Below are positions 37,198-47,300 of a stretch of 64,000 nt of DNA, in pieces. Origin of the DNA: Priestia iocasae (GTDB lineage Bacteria; Bacillota; Bacilli; Bacillales; Bacillaceae_H); NCBI RefSeq assembly GCF_016909075.1, contig NZ_JAFBFC010000003.1:496001-560000 (forward strand), in the 5' to 3' direction. The position numbers and the translations under genes are program-made. Position 1 is the first letter of the stretch. Each line of letters starts with the position of its first letter. The notes below the pieces were generated by a model. That model saw only the letters and a program-made list of their open reading frames with translations. It did no database searches and had not been told where the DNA came from.

Positions 37198-40100
37198 TTA
37201 AGACTTTGTCACTTCAATTAATAAGTCTCCTGGTTGAATTGATTCTCCATTCGATACATGGATATCTTTTACAATCCCTTCGAACGGCGCTTGAACTGTT
37301 GTTTCCATTTTCATTGCTTCTGTAATCATCAAATGATCACCCTTAGACACCTTTTCACCTTTTTCTACAAGTACTTTAATAACAGTACCAGGCATAGAGG
37401 CACCAATGTGGCTCTCATTTCCTTTATCAGCCTTTACCTTTGCTGAAACAGTCGTCTTGATGCTTTCATCTTTAATCACCACTTCACGAGGTTGTCCATT
37501 TAGCTCAAAGTATACTGTTCGCGTTCCATCTGCTTGTGGTTGACCAATTGATAAAAGTTTGACAATTAATGTCTTTCCTTTCTCAATCTCAATTTCCACT
37601 TCTTCACCTAAACGCATTCCATATAAGAACGTAGGTGTATCTAAAACTGAGATATTTCCATACATCTCTACTGCTTTATTGTAGTCCATGAATACTTTTG
37701 GATATAAAGCATAAGCAAGTGCATCGAAGCTTGTTACCTGACGATTTAACGAATGGAATAATGTTTCTTTTACCTCGTTAAAGTCAACAGATTCAAGTAA
37801 TTCGCCTGGTCGTACTGTAAGAGGCTCTCTTCCTTTTAAGATGATACGTTGCAGCTCTTTAGGGAAACCTCCATGTGGTTGTCCTAAGTATCCTTCAAAG
37901 AGCTCAATTACAGAGTCTGGGAAGTCTAACGTTTCACCACGATCATAAATATCATCTTCTGTTAAATTATTTTGAACCATAAATAAAGCCATATCTCCTA
38001 CCACTTTGGAAGAAGGAGTTACTTTTACAATATCGCCAAATAACTCGTTCACACGTGAATACATATCTTTTACTTCATCCCAACGCTCGCCTAGCCCTAC
38101 TGCTTTCGCTTGCTGCTGTAGGTTGCTATATTGACCACCTGGCATTTCATGAACGTATACCTCTGTATGAGGTGAATTCATTCCACTTTCAAAATCTTGA
38201 TAGTACTTACGCACGTCTTCCCAATAGTGAGAAAGTTGCTCTAATGCTTTAATATCAATGTTTGGTTTGCGGTCCGTGCCCTCTAATGCATAATACAATG
38301 AGTTTGCACTTGGCTGTGATGTAAGACCAGCCATTGAGCTAACGGCAACATCTACAATATCAACACCTGCTTCAATTGCTTTTGCATAGGTGAAGAGACC
38401 ATTTCCGCTTGTATCATGTGTATGCAAGTGAATAGGAATATCGACTGTCTCTTTTAATGCTGAGATCAAATCGTAAGCTGCTTGTGGTTTTAATAAGCCA
38501 GCCATATCTTTAATTCCTAATACATGTGCACCAGACTCTTCTAATTCTTTTGCAAGCTGTGTATAGTATGTTAAATCATACTTACGGCGAGTCGGATCTA
38601 AAATATCACCCGTATAGCACATAGCCGCTTCTGCAATCTTATTTTGCTGACGTACAGAATCAATTGCAAGCGTCATCCCTTTCACCCAGTTAAGGCTATC
38701 AAAGATTCGGAATACATCTATTCCTGCTAATGCTGATTTTTCAACAAACTGCTTAATAACGTTATCAGGATAGTTTTTATATCCAACAGCATTCGATGCG
38801 CGTAGTAACATCTGGAATAATACATTTGGTGATTGTTCACGTAACGTTAATAAACGATCCCATGGGTCTTCCTTTAAGAAACGATATGAAACATCAAATG
38901 TCGCTCCTCCCCACATTTCCATCGAGAACAAGTTCGGTAGTAAACGTGCGGTTGGGTTTGCAATTTTCTCTAAATCATGTGTACGAACACGTGTCGCCAA
39001 CAACGATTGATGACCATCTCGGAACGTTGTATCTGTTAGTAATACTTCATTTTGGTCCTTGATCCACTTCACTAATCCTTCTGGACCTTGTTTATCTAAT
39101 ATTTGTTTTGTACCTTCAGGCATTTTTTCAGCTAGATTTACTGCTGGGATACGAGGTTTTGTAAGCACAGGCTTTTTCTTTTTCGTGATGCCAGGGAAAC
39201 CATTAATTGTAACATCCCCAATATAAGTAAGCATTTTTGTACCACGGTCTTTACGCTTTGGAAAAACAAATAATTCTGGTGAAGTATCAATGAATGATGT
39301 ATCGTATTGGCCTGTTAAAAACTTTTCATGCTTTACGACATTTTCAAGGAATGGAATATTGGTTTTAATTCCACGAATACGAAACTCTTTTAAGTTACGC
39401 ACCATTTTTGATGCAGCTTGATCAAATGTTAAAGCCCATGTTGTAACCTTTACAAGTAAAGAATCATAATACGGCGTAATAACGGCTCCTTGGAAGCTGT
39501 TTCCTGTATCTAAACGAACGCCAAATCCTCCACCAGAACGATAAGCCATAATCTTCCCCGTGTCTGGCATAAAGTTATTTAATGGGTCTTCTGTTGTTAC
39601 ACGCGATTGAATAGCATAGCCATGTAAATGAATGTCTTCTTGTTTTGGAATTGCCACTTCTTTACTGTGAAGGCCAAATCCATCTGCAATTAAAATTTGC
39701 GACTGTACAATGTCTACGCCTGTAATCATCTCTGTAATCGTATGTTCAACTTGAACACGCGGATTTACTTCAATAAAATAAAATTTATTTTCAGCAACTA
39801 AAAATTCCACTGTTCCTGCATTTATGTATTCAACATTTTCCATTAATGCAACGGCAGCTTCACAAATTCGATCTCGAAGATCAGGATCTAATGATAAACT
39901 CGGTGCTACTTCTACTACTTTTTGATGACGACGTTGTACGGAACAATCACGCTCATATAAATGAACAATATGACCTTGCTGATCACCTAATATTTGAATT
40001 TCAATATGTTTTGGATTTTCAACAAATTTTTCAACATATACGTCATCACTACCGAATGCTGCTTTAGCTTCTGAACGTGCACGTTCATATGCTTCTTTTA

Positions 40101-40650
40101 ATCCTGCTTTATTACGAACGATACGCATTCCACGACCACCGCCACCAAGGGCTGCTTTAATCATCAATGGATAGCCGTGTTCTTGACCAAATTGTTCTGC
40201 TTCTTCTAATCCACTAATAGGACCGTCTGTTCCTGGAATAACAGGAATATTTGCTTCTATAGCTTGATGACGTGCTTTAACTTTATCACCAAACATATCA
40301 AGATGCTTTGACTTTGGTCCAATGAAAACAATTCCTTCTTCTTCACAACGTTTTGCAAATTGGATATTTTCTGACAAAAATCCGTAGCCTGGATGAATAG
40401 CATCGATTCCATGTGACTTTGCAATCGTGATGATTCCTTCAATATCTAAATAAGCATCAATTGGTTTCTTACCCTCACCGACTAAATACGCTTCATCCGC
40501 TTTATAACGGTGATATGAACCTGCATCTTCTTTTGAATAGATAGCAACTGTACGAATATTTAATTCTGTACAAGCGCGAAAAACACGAATCGCAATTTCC
40601 CCTCTATTTGCAACTAACACTTTTTTTATGTTTTTAGTTACAAGACTCAT
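37198..40650 (-). CDS. pyc: Pyruvate carboxylase
   Basis: 1150 residues, the full family length. It makes oxaloacetate from pyruvate, bicarbonate and ATP. Biotin carboxylase domain first (VANRGEIAIRVFRAC; GGGGRGMRIV; EVNPRVQVEHTITE), then the carboxyltransferase TIM barrel from about residue 530 (LLTDTTFRDGHQSLLATRVR; HLHTHDTSGNG), the allosteric/tetramerisation region, and a C-terminal biotinyl domain with EAMKMETTV (biotin on Lys, about 1115). Biotin would be attached by BirA (same window). Downstream of ftsW, as in B. subtilis. Confidence 0.97.
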   Translation of the reverse strand: MSLVTKNIKKVLVANRGEIAIRVFRACTELNIRTVAIYSKEDAGSYHRYKADEAYLVGEGKKPIDAYLDIEGIITIAKSHGIDAIHPGYGFLSENIQFAKRCEEEGIVFIGPKSKHLDMFGDKVKARHQAIEANIPVIPGTDGPISGLEEAEQFGQEHGYPLMIKAALGGGGRGMRIVRNKAGLKEAYERARSEAKAAFGSDDVYVEKFVENPKHIEIQILGDQQGHIVHLYERDCSVQRRHQKVVEVAPSLSLDPDLRDRICEAAVALMENVEYINAGTVEFLVAENKFYFIEVNPRVQVEHTITEMITGVDIVQSQILIADGFGLHSKEVAIPKQEDIHLHGYAIQSRVTTEDPLNNFMPDTGKIMAYRSGGGFGVRLDTGNSFQGAVITPYYDSLLVKVTTWALTFDQAASKMVRNLKEFRIRGIKTNIPFLENVVKHEKFLTGQYDTSFIDTSPELFVFPKRKDRGTKMLTYIGDVTINGFPGITKKKKPVLTKPRIPAVNLAEKMPEGTKQILDKQGPEGLVKWIKDQNEVLLTDTTFRDGHQSLLATRVRTHDLEKIANPTARLLPNLFSMEMWGGATFDVSYRFLKEDPWDRLLTLREQSPNVLFQMLLRASNAVGYKNYPDNVIKQFVEKSALAGIDVFRIFDSLNWVKGMTLAIDSVRQQNKIAEAAMCYTGDILDPTRRKYDLTYYTQLAKELEESGAHVLGIKDMAGLLKPQAAYDLISALKETVDIPIHLHTHDTSGNGLFTYAKAIEAGVDIVDVAVSSMAGLTSQPSANSLYYALEGTDRKPNIDIKALEQLSHYWEDVRKYYQDFESGMNSPHTEVYVHEMPGGQYSNLQQQAKAVGLGERWDEVKDMYSRVNELFGDIVKVTPSSKVVGDMALFMVQNNLTEDDIYDRGETLDFPDSVIELFEGYLGQPHGGFPKELQRIILKGREPLTVRPGELLESVDFNEVKETLFHSLNRQVTSFDALAYALYPKVFMDYNKAVEMYGNISVLDTPTFLYGMRLGEEVEIEIEKGKTLIVKLLSIGQPQADGTRTVYFELNGQPREVVIKDESIKTTVSAKVKADKGNESHIGASMPGTVIKVLVEKGEKVSKGDHLMITEAMKMETTVQAPFEGIVKDIHVSNGESIQPGDLLIEVTKS

Positions 40651-40810
40651 GTTGTATCTCTCCTCTCGAATTTCGTATTTACTCTTAACTTGCTCATACC
40701 TTCACAGAATACGTGAGTGATAAAAGAGAGCAATTGGTTATATAGAAAGCTAGAGGCAACAAAATGAAGCAGTACCTACCTTTTATTACCTCCAACATCT
40801 TTCAAAGAAT

Positions 40811-41995
40811 TTAGTCAAAAGAAATCGTCTCGTTACTTTTTTGAATAGGAGACTTCTTTGATTGGCGGACTTCTTGATAGTTCACAAAAAAAGAGATATT
40901 AATAACAATTCCTATTGAACTCATTAATAGTAATAAAGAAGAACCTCCATAGCTAATAAAAGGAAGTGGCACTCCAGTAATTGGAATCATCCCTGTTAGT
41001 CCACCTAAGTTAATAAGGGACTGAATCCCTATCATGCTCGCAATTCCAATACATATTAGACTACCAAATGGGTCTTGGCATCTTTTGGACAAGAGCAAAA
41101 TTCTGAGAATTAAAAATATAAGTAAGGATAACACAATTATGACGCCAAGAAAACCTAATTCTTCTGCAATAACTGCCATAATGAAATCTGTATGGGATTC
41201 TGGTAAGTATCCATACTTTTGAATACCCTCACCTAAACCTAACCCTTTTAGCCCTCCAGCGCCAATCGCAATATAGGAATTAACAAGTTGATATCCTTCA
41301 TCTTCTGCATATTTAAAAGGATTAGACGCACCTGTAAAACGAGAAAGTCTCTCTTCAGACATATAGCCTGTCCAATAAGCAATCGGCAGCATAATCGCTA
41401 CACAAGCGATTGCTAGTAACACCAGGCGACCAATCGTTTTAAAATTAATGCCGGAACATAACATGACAACAGCTGCAATCATGGCGATAATAGCCGCTGT
41501 TCCAAAGTCCGGCTGAACAGCTACAATTAAAAAAATAAAGAAAGTTAGTCCAATTGGTCCTATAAATGTTTGCTTTAAATCATTAATGTTTTTTTGGCGT
41601 TTGGAAAGGACAGAGGCTAAGTAAATAATTACCGTAAGTTTAGCAAACTCTGCTGGTTGAAAGCCTGTACTTCCAAACTTTAGCCAGCTTTGTGCATTAC
41701 CTGCCGTATGGCCGACAATAAAAACAAGACCTAACACAATGACATTAATGATTACAATGAATTTTATCAATTTAGGATACAGTTTATAAGGAAACAGCAT
41801 TGCTACCAAACAGATAATTGCTGAAAAGAGTAGTGATTTCTTTTGTTTATCAAAAAAGTAATCACTTTCCACCCCAAATTGAACGACTGTCGTAATCATA
41901 CTGGCACTATAAATCATTAAAAGTCCTACTGCACAAAGAGCTGCAACAGCTAAAATAATTGAGTAATCATAAAAGCGAAAGATTTTTTTTAACAT
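40811..41995 (-). CDS. ftsW: Septal peptidoglycan polymerase FtsW
   Basis: 394 residues from the ATG at 41995 (MLKKIFRFYDYS; AAGGAAG upstream); an ATG at 42001 lies inside the ribosome site. SEDS family with ten membrane helices: the large loop and HTDFIMAVIAEELGFLG with the essential Asp, and TGVPLPFISYGGSSL. A polymerase that works with a class B PBP at the septum. Position next to pyc and ylaN identifies it as YlaO/FtsW rather than RodA or SpoVE. Confidence 0.93.
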   Translation of the reverse strand: MLKKIFRFYDYSIILAVAALCAVGLLMIYSASMITTVVQFGVESDYFFDKQKKSLLFSAIICLVAMLFPYKLYPKLIKFIVIINVIVLGLVFIVGHTAGNAQSWLKFGSTGFQPAEFAKLTVIIYLASVLSKRQKNINDLKQTFIGPIGLTFFIFLIVAVQPDFGTAAIIAMIAAVVMLCSGINFKTIGRLVLLAIACVAIMLPIAYWTGYMSEERLSRFTGASNPFKYAEDEGYQLVNSYIAIGAGGLKGLGLGEGIQKYGYLPESHTDFIMAVIAEELGFLGVIIVLSLLIFLILRILLLSKRCQDPFGSLICIGIASMIGIQSLINLGGLTGMIPITGVPLPFISYGGSSLLLLMSSIGIVINISFFVNYQEVRQSKKSPIQKSNETISFD

Positions 41996-42162
41996 TGTCA
42001 TCTTCCTTTATCTAATCTACACAAAAAGTTATAGCGATAGTATTTCTGTCTTTATTTTACTACACCTTGCTACTTTTTGTTTATCTTTTTATATTTATAA
42101 GAAAAGTTGTATAGCATATTTATGGCTTGTTTCCCGTTTGGAAAAAACTCATAAAGCATATA

Positions 42163-42200
42163 AAAAACTCAAACTATCTCTTACTATAGTTTGAGTTTTT
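42163..42200 (-). terminator. ylaN terminator
   Basis: Perfect 15-bp stem AAAAACTCAAACTAT / ATAGTTTGAGTTTTT with an 8-base loop, T6 on the minus strand. Confidence 0.93.
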
Positions 42201-42209
42201 CTGAGCTAA

Positions 42210-42491
42210 TTATTTTTTTGTAAAAGCTTCATGAAGTGCGGATAATTCTTGTTCAAGACGATCTAGCAACTGTTTTCCAACCGGCTCTTCAATTAAACCT
42301 AATCGAACCGCAAAATCAATTTCTCTAGACAATCCAAACATTTGTGTATCTAAAACCTCTTCATACAGAGGACATTGGGGCATCGTTAAATTATCCATTT
42401 GCACCTTAATAAGCTTTAAAATTTTATCTGCATCAGCTTTTAACAACGCGTATGCTTTTTCACGATGATCTACCATTGTATCAGGCGTCAC
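42210..42491 (-). CDS. ylaN: YlaN family protein (UPF0358)
   Basis: 93 residues from GTG at 42491, seven bases after GGAGGG; the in-frame TTG at 42497 is too close to the ribosome site. Small helical protein with [20 protein letters not shown] and [19 protein letters not shown], strongly conserved in Bacillales. In B. subtilis YlaN is reported as essential under some conditions and linked to iron/Fur. It lies upstream of ftsW. Confidence 0.92.
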   Translation of the reverse strand: MTPDTMVDHREKAYALLKADADKILKLIKVQMDNLTMPQCPLYEEVLDTQMFGLSREIDFAVRLGLIEEPVGKQLLDRLEQELSALHEAFTKK

Positions 42492-42576
42492 AATCAATCC
42501 CTCCGTTCACGAGCGATTACCTATTCTATCTATTAATATTAACGGTAAGAAGAGAAAAAAGCAAGGATATTAGCGC

Positions 42577-43506
42577 CTAGAAAATGCTAAAATGATATTT
42601 ATTAGCTAAAAGTTCTAGTAACTTTATCCCCCCTATACTATTCCCTTTTTTATCAAGCGATGGACCAAAGATACCAATGCCAAACTGATTAGGTACGACG
42701 CCCATAATTCCACCCGCTACTCCACTTTTAGCAGGAATACCAATTTTTATAGCAAATTCCCCAGAAGCATTATACATTCCACATGTAACCATGAACGTTT
42801 TACAAATTCGCGCAATGTCCTTTGGGATTAACACTTCTTGAGTCAATGGACATAGTCCATCTGATGCAAATACCGCCCCAATTTTCGCAAGGTCTAAACT
42901 ATGCATTTCAATCGAGCATTGCTTTGTATATAGTTTCATTAGCTCCTCAACATCATGTTCAATCACATTGTACTGCTTCATATAGTAGCACATGGAGCGG
43001 TTTAACCAAGCTGTTTCATATTCTGAATTTGCAATATCTTCACAATATGAAATCTTTGAATTATGAGCTAACCGTTGAACAAAATCCAATAGTCTTGTCC
43101 ATTTCTCGTTTAGTGTCTCTCCTTTAATCATATCTGTAACCGCAAGCGCGCCAGCATTTATCATTGGATTTAACGGCTTAGAAGGCTTATGTGTTTCTAA
43201 TTTAATAATGCTGTTATAAGGATCTCCTGTCGGTTCCATTCCTACTTTTTGAAACACAACTTGAGGACCATGATCCATTAACACAAGCGCTAATGCTAAT
43301 ACTTTTGAAATACTTTGAAGGGTAAATTTCTTCTCTACATTTCCAGCCGACATACATGTTTGGTTTAATGTAAAGATAGCGACCGACAAGTCATCACGAT
43401 TTGCCTTCCCTAAAGCAGGAATATATGTGGCTACCTCTCCAAGCTGGGTCACGTCCTTTGCTTCTTCTACAAGATTAATTAATTCTTGTTCTGTCTTACA
43501 AACCAT
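42577..43506 (-). CDS. glsA2: Glutaminase
   Basis: 309 residues, matching YlaM. Hydrolyses glutamine to glutamate and ammonia. Beta-lactamase-like serine-dependent fold: catalytic Ser-x-x-Lys in [22 protein letters not shown], the Tyr-containing [18 protein letters not shown], and C-terminal [17 protein letters not shown]. Separate from the ylaN-ftsW unit and read in the same direction; its intergenic spacing of 70 bases contains no clear terminator. Confidence 0.94.
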   Translation of the reverse strand: MVCKTEQELINLVEEAKDVTQLGEVATYIPALGKANRDDLSVAIFTLNQTCMSAGNVEKKFTLQSISKVLALALVLMDHGPQVVFQKVGMEPTGDPYNSIIKLETHKPSKPLNPMINAGALAVTDMIKGETLNEKWTRLLDFVQRLAHNSKISYCEDIANSEYETAWLNRSMCYYMKQYNVIEHDVEELMKLYTKQCSIEMHSLDLAKIGAVFASDGLCPLTQEVLIPKDIARICKTFMVTCGMYNASGEFAIKIGIPAKSGVAGGIMGVVPNQFGIGIFGPSLDKKGNSIGGIKLLELLANKYHFSIF

Positions 43507-43625
43507 CTTCTCACCTCAACTGAATGTCTATTACAATTATTGTTATCATACCAATGTGTTAATCTTTCCATTCTAGATGACAAACAAAAAGAAAGCGCTT
43601 ATACTTTTTGTAGGAGGCGAATTAG

Positions 43626-44123
43626 ATGGAAGCCATTATTTTATTAAAAGGAAATGTGAAGCATTCTTTAACACTTGATCCAGGAGTTTGGATTTTTGAT
43701 GACCGAAAAGTAGATCTACATACATACTTTCAAAGCAGTAAAGTGAATGAAGATGAAAATGAAAAGTATACAAAAGAAGTTTCTAAGCATTGGGATCGTG
43801 AAATTCGTGAAGGAGCCGTGTTCCCGCCGACATTAAAAACTGAAAAAAAGTTTGAAAAAGAGCGCATCCTTACTGGAACATTTGGAATCCCATTTGCACC
43901 GTTCTTACACAATGCTGAGCCAAATGAAAACGCTTGGGCAGTATCATTCATTGGGGAAAATCAAACCGTAACGATGCCTTTAGATGAAGCTAAAGAAGTC
44001 ATTTTTGGCTTTAGTAAAGAAGGGAAACCTTTAAAAGAGGATGGTCCTATCCATGTCTATAACGGAGATGGTTCCAATGTAACTAATCCTCTTAAACATG
44101 TAAAGGAAATTGTGATTAAATGA
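43626..44123 (+). CDS. ylaL: YlaL family protein
   Basis: 165 residues, soluble, without signal or membrane segment. AGGAGG lies just before the ATG. Motif-like stretches are VWIFDDRKVDLHTYF and GIPFAPFLHNAEPNENAWAVSF. Identified by position between ylaK and ylaM; function unknown to me. Divergent from glsA2, convergent with ylaK. Confidence 0.85.
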   Translation: MEAIILLKGNVKHSLTLDPGVWIFDDRKVDLHTYFQSSKVNEDENEKYTKEVSKHWDREIREGAVFPPTLKTEKKFEKERILTGTFGIPFAPFLHNAEPNENAWAVSFIGENQTVTMPLDEAKEVIFGFSKEGKPLKEDGPIHVYNGDGSNVTNPLKHVKEIVIK

Positions 44124-44136
44124 TGTAAGCTGCCTT

Positions 44137-44184
44137 AAAAATCCCTGTCACACTAGTTTAAAAACTGGAGCGACAGGGATTTTT
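44137..44184. terminator. Terminator between ylaL and ylaK
   Basis: Stem AAAAATCCCTGTC / GACAGGGATTTTT with a partly paired 22-base loop (AGTTT / AACT); T6 follows on the plus strand. Confidence 0.88.
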
Positions 44185-44199
44185 TCATAGTTGAAGCAA

Positions 44200-45531
44200 T
44201 TATAAGATATCTGCAGCTAGTTGAGCTAAACCTGATCGTTCTCCTTTTACTAAACGAACATGCCCTGCAATTTTTTGTTCTTTGAATCGCTCTACCACAT
44301 AGGTTAATCCGTTATTATACTCATCTAGGTAAGGATGATCAATTTGAGCTGGGTCGCCCATTAATACAATTTTACTGCGTTCTCCAACCCTGGTTAAAAT
44401 GGTTTTCACTTCATGCTTGGTTAAATTTTGCGCTTCATCGATAATGATGAACTGATCTGGAATGCTTCTACCTCGTATATAAGTTAATGCTTCCACTTCA
44501 ATTGAACTCATTCCTGCTAGAATCGCATCCAGTTCCCCTGGTTTTTTTGTATTAAATAAATACTCTAAATTATCATAGATAGGCTGCATCCATGGTCGAA
44601 GTTTTTCTTGTTTTTCACCAGGTAAAAATCCAATATCTTTGCCCACAGGAACAATAGGCCTTGCTACTAATAATTTTTTGAAGCAACCTAAATCCTCCGT
44701 TTGCATGAGTCCCGCCGCTAATGCTAATAAGGTTTTCCCTGTACCAGCTTTTCCAATTAGGGTGACAAGCTGAGTATCATCACGAAGCAAAAGCTCTAAC
44801 GCCATAATTTGCTGCACGTTACGTGGTTTGATCCCCCAAATATGATCATATTCGAACAACAGCTTTTTGACGCGCTTTCCACTTTGATCCACAATTCCAA
44901 TGGCGGAACCTGAGCCACCTAATGCATCTTTCATAATTAGGAATTGATTTGCAAAAAACGGATGATTGGCAATTTGTGAAGTAAGGATTTCACCTTTTTC
45001 ATAAAATTGATTTAGCGTTTCTCTTGCTACATAAGCCTCTATAAAACCAGTATAAATACTGTTAAACTCAACAACACGATCACTTAGAAAGTCTTCTGCT
45101 TTTAAGCCAATCGCATCTGCCTTTACGCGTACTAGCACATCTTTACTTACTAAAATGACTTCGTTTCCATCTTCCTTCGTTTCTTCTTCTAGTGATAAAT
45201 TTTTAGCTACTGCTAAAATGCGATTATCGTTCGTTTTTTCAACAAATATTTCTTGAAGTTGATGAAAGGAACGATGATTTAATTCTATTCGTAAAGAGCC
45301 TCCATTTTCTAACGGAATTTTCTCATGAAGTTTCCCCGATTGTCTCAAACTATCAATGAGCTTAGAGACTTGTCGAGCATTTCTCCCCACTTCGTCCATA
45401 TTTCGTTTTTTAGAATCCACTTCCTCTAGTACAACAGCAGGTATTACAACTTCATTATCGTCAAAAGAAAAAATTGAATGCGGGTCTTGTAATAAGACGT
45501 TTGTATCTAAGACATAGATTTTTCCCAACAT
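44200..45531 (-). CDS. ylaK: PhoH2-type PIN-domain/ATPase protein
   Basis: 443 residues from the ATG at 45531, with GGAGGCGG directly upstream; the frame running back to 45588 is untranslated leader. N-terminal PIN nuclease domain (YVLDTNVLLQDP, VVLEEVDSKK with acidic metal ligands, DNRILAVAKN), then a PhoH P-loop ATPase: Walker A GKAGTGKTLLALAAG, Walker B FIIIDEAQN. PhoH2 proteins are RNA helicase/ribonucleases in mycobacteria; the role here is inferred. Confidence 0.93.
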   Translation of the reverse strand: MLGKIYVLDTNVLLQDPHSIFSFDDNEVVIPAVVLEEVDSKKRNMDEVGRNARQVSKLIDSLRQSGKLHEKIPLENGGSLRIELNHRSFHQLQEIFVEKTNDNRILAVAKNLSLEEETKEDGNEVILVSKDVLVRVKADAIGLKAEDFLSDRVVEFNSIYTGFIEAYVARETLNQFYEKGEILTSQIANHPFFANQFLIMKDALGGSGSAIGIVDQSGKRVKKLLFEYDHIWGIKPRNVQQIMALELLLRDDTQLVTLIGKAGTGKTLLALAAGLMQTEDLGCFKKLLVARPIVPVGKDIGFLPGEKQEKLRPWMQPIYDNLEYLFNTKKPGELDAILAGMSSIEVEALTYIRGRSIPDQFIIIDEAQNLTKHEVKTILTRVGERSKIVLMGDPAQIDHPYLDEYNNGLTYVVERFKEQKIAGHVRLVKGERSGLAQLAADIL

Positions 45532-45745
45532 TCCGCCTCCTACTTTGATTGTTTTTCCGTTCAGAAGTAAAAATAAGGCTCCATCCATTTACCATATTAT
45601 GTAGTGTATATGCGTAAAGCATACGCATATGGACGGACCGTTTGCTTTTAATATATGAACTTGTGCATAAAGATAGAAGAACTATTGAACAATAAATACA
45701 AATTGCAACAAAAAATGAGCTACTTTACAAAGGAGAGTTTTAAAC

Positions 45746-46360
45746 ATGAAAAATTGGATCATTTTAACAAGCTTATGTTGCTGTTTAACTTTATTAGGTT
45801 GTAATAACCAAAACAATACAGCGGAAGAAGATTTAAACAAAGAGCAGCTTATCACTGTAAAAAATACAGCTCCACAGCCTGTTAAGAACCAAACCGGTAC
45901 GCAGATTTCAAAGCACCTTGTAGACTTAGCTACTAGTGTACCAAACGTAAAAGATGCAACAGCCATTGTTGTAGGTAAATATGCCATTGTTGGAATTGAC
46001 GTGAACAATAAAATGGATCGTTCAGAAGTCAGTTCAATTAAGTACACTGTTGCTGAAAGTCTTAAAAACGATCCATATGGTGCTAATTCGGTTGTTATTG
46101 CAGACCCTGACACATTTGCACGACTTCGACAAATTGGCCATGAAATTCAACGAGGTCGTCCTGTTACAGGCTTTCTAGATGAACTCGCTGCCATCGTCAA
46201 TCGTGTTATGCCTGAAATTGCAGAAGATATTCGTAAAAATCCAACTCCGACAGAAACAAATAATGAAAAATTAAATGAAGAAGAACAAAAGCAGTTAAAG
46301 AATACTCAGAAGAAACAATCAAACCAACAGTTAGAAAAGAATAAATACAATCCACAATAG
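45746..46360 (+). CDS. ylaJ: YhcN/YlaJ family sporulation lipoprotein
   Basis: 204 residues. Signal peptide with lipobox LLGC (Cys18-19 region). Core domain LVDLATSVPNVKDATAIVVGKYAIVGIDV and SLKNDPYGANSVVIADPD is diagnostic of the YhcN/YlaJ spore lipoproteins. The C-terminal tail is Gln/Asn/Lys-rich. Found in the spore inner membrane in relatives, linked to germination or outgrowth. Divergent from ylaK; probably sporulation-controlled, but no clear promoter seen. Confidence 0.92.
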   Translation: MKNWIILTSLCCCLTLLGCNNQNNTAEEDLNKEQLITVKNTAPQPVKNQTGTQISKHLVDLATSVPNVKDATAIVVGKYAIVGIDVNNKMDRSEVSSIKYTVAESLKNDPYGANSVVIADPDTFARLRQIGHEIQRGRPVTGFLDELAAIVNRVMPEIAEDIRKNPTPTETNNEKLNEEEQKQLKNTQKKQSNQQLEKNKYNPQ

Positions 46361-46410
46361 TTCAACTATGCATTGCCTTGTATATATCTTTCAGCTTAAA
46401 ACGTTAATGA

Positions 46411-46456
46411 GCTGTGTTAAAAGGGGCAGATTTACCCCTTTTAACACAGCCCTTTT
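46411..46456. terminator. Terminator between ylaJ and the PPOX gene
   Basis: Perfect 16-bp stem GCTGTGTTAAAAGGGG / CCCCTTTTAACACAGC, 8-base loop, T6 on the plus strand. The PPOX stop codon (46441-46443) is inside the right arm. Confidence 0.93.
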
Positions 46457-46902
46457 TTCATTGCTTCTATGACTTGGTTATCTAATTTAGCAGCTGCAAC
46501 TGCATCATACGTTTTTTCATAAGCTGGCTCAACAGAAATCTTTGAACCATAAAACATTACATCTCGTACTTCCTGTATCTCTACCTCAAGCAATGCTAAT
46601 TTCAATGGAACCCCCTCCATCTTTTCACACTTAACATTTGCTTTGCCACTAATTGAGTAACAAGATTCATTAGCAATAATGTTAATGACAACTAAGTCAT
46701 TTTGTTCAATATTTTTCACAATACGAGAACGGTTATCTACTGCAAAACGGATATGCTCCATATCTGGCGCAATAATCCATGAAATAGCGCTAACATTCGG
46801 TCCCTTTGTTTCAAAATCTACTGTAGAAATCGTTGTAAATCTTTCTTTTTGCAAAGCTTGAAACAATGGTTTAATTAGCAATGGCTCAACTTGATTAGCC
46901 AT
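46441..46902 (-). CDS. Pyridoxamine 5'-phosphate oxidase-fold (split-barrel, FMN-binding) protein
   Basis: 153 residues. Split-barrel flavin-binding fold: FTTISTVDFETKGPNVSAISWI, IRFAVDNRSRIVKNI and LVVINIIANESCYSISGKA. Family members are small FMN proteins or sugar/heme-type oxidoreductases; the actual cofactor and substrate cannot be told. The C-terminal GLC and stop are encoded in the terminator stem. Inserted between ylaJ and ylaI relative to B. subtilis. Confidence 0.83.
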   Translation of the reverse strand: MANQVEPLLIKPLFQALQKERFTTISTVDFETKGPNVSAISWIIAPDMEHIRFAVDNRSRIVKNIEQNDLVVINIIANESCYSISGKANVKCEKMEGVPLKLALLEVEIQEVRDVMFYGSKISVEPAYEKTYDAVAAAKLDNQVIEAMKKGLC

Positions 46903-47098
46903 ATAAACACCTCCATGAATTGTTTCTTTTTAGTGAGGGATAGTCTAATTTATTTAGAAAGGATATGGATGTATTTTCTTGACTATGCTAGTGAATGCAT
47001 AACCCTTTCTTTAATAAGATTCGATGAAAGATGAAGTTTCCCTTTATTTCATGGCTTTATTCTTATAAAATGTTCTGTATAGAAGTCGAGGTGATAGA

Positions 47099-47299
47099 AT
47101 GAGAGTTAAATGTGTATTATGTGATAAAATTGAGTCCGTTGATGATGAATCCTCGGTAGCAAAAAAGTTGCGCAATCGCCCCATTCATACATATATGTGC
47201 GCCCCGTGTCAAGATCGAATCGCACAACGAACAAAAGAGCGAGCATCAACAGGAAACTTTAAATTATACCAATCAAGAAAAGTAGAGGAGGATTGGTAA
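47099..47299 (+). CDS. ylaI: YlaI family zinc-ribbon protein
   Basis: 66 residues. Two Cys pairs, CVLCDK near the N-terminus and CAPCQDRI about 25 residues later, make a zinc ribbon; the rest is basic (KERASTGNFKLYQSRK). DUF2197. GAGGTG precedes the ATG. Function unknown. One base separates its stop from the next gene. Confidence 0.9.
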   Translation: MRVKCVLCDKIESVDDESSVAKKLRNRPIHTYMCAPCQDRIAQRTKERASTGNFKLYQSRKVEEDW

Positions 47300-47300
47300 A

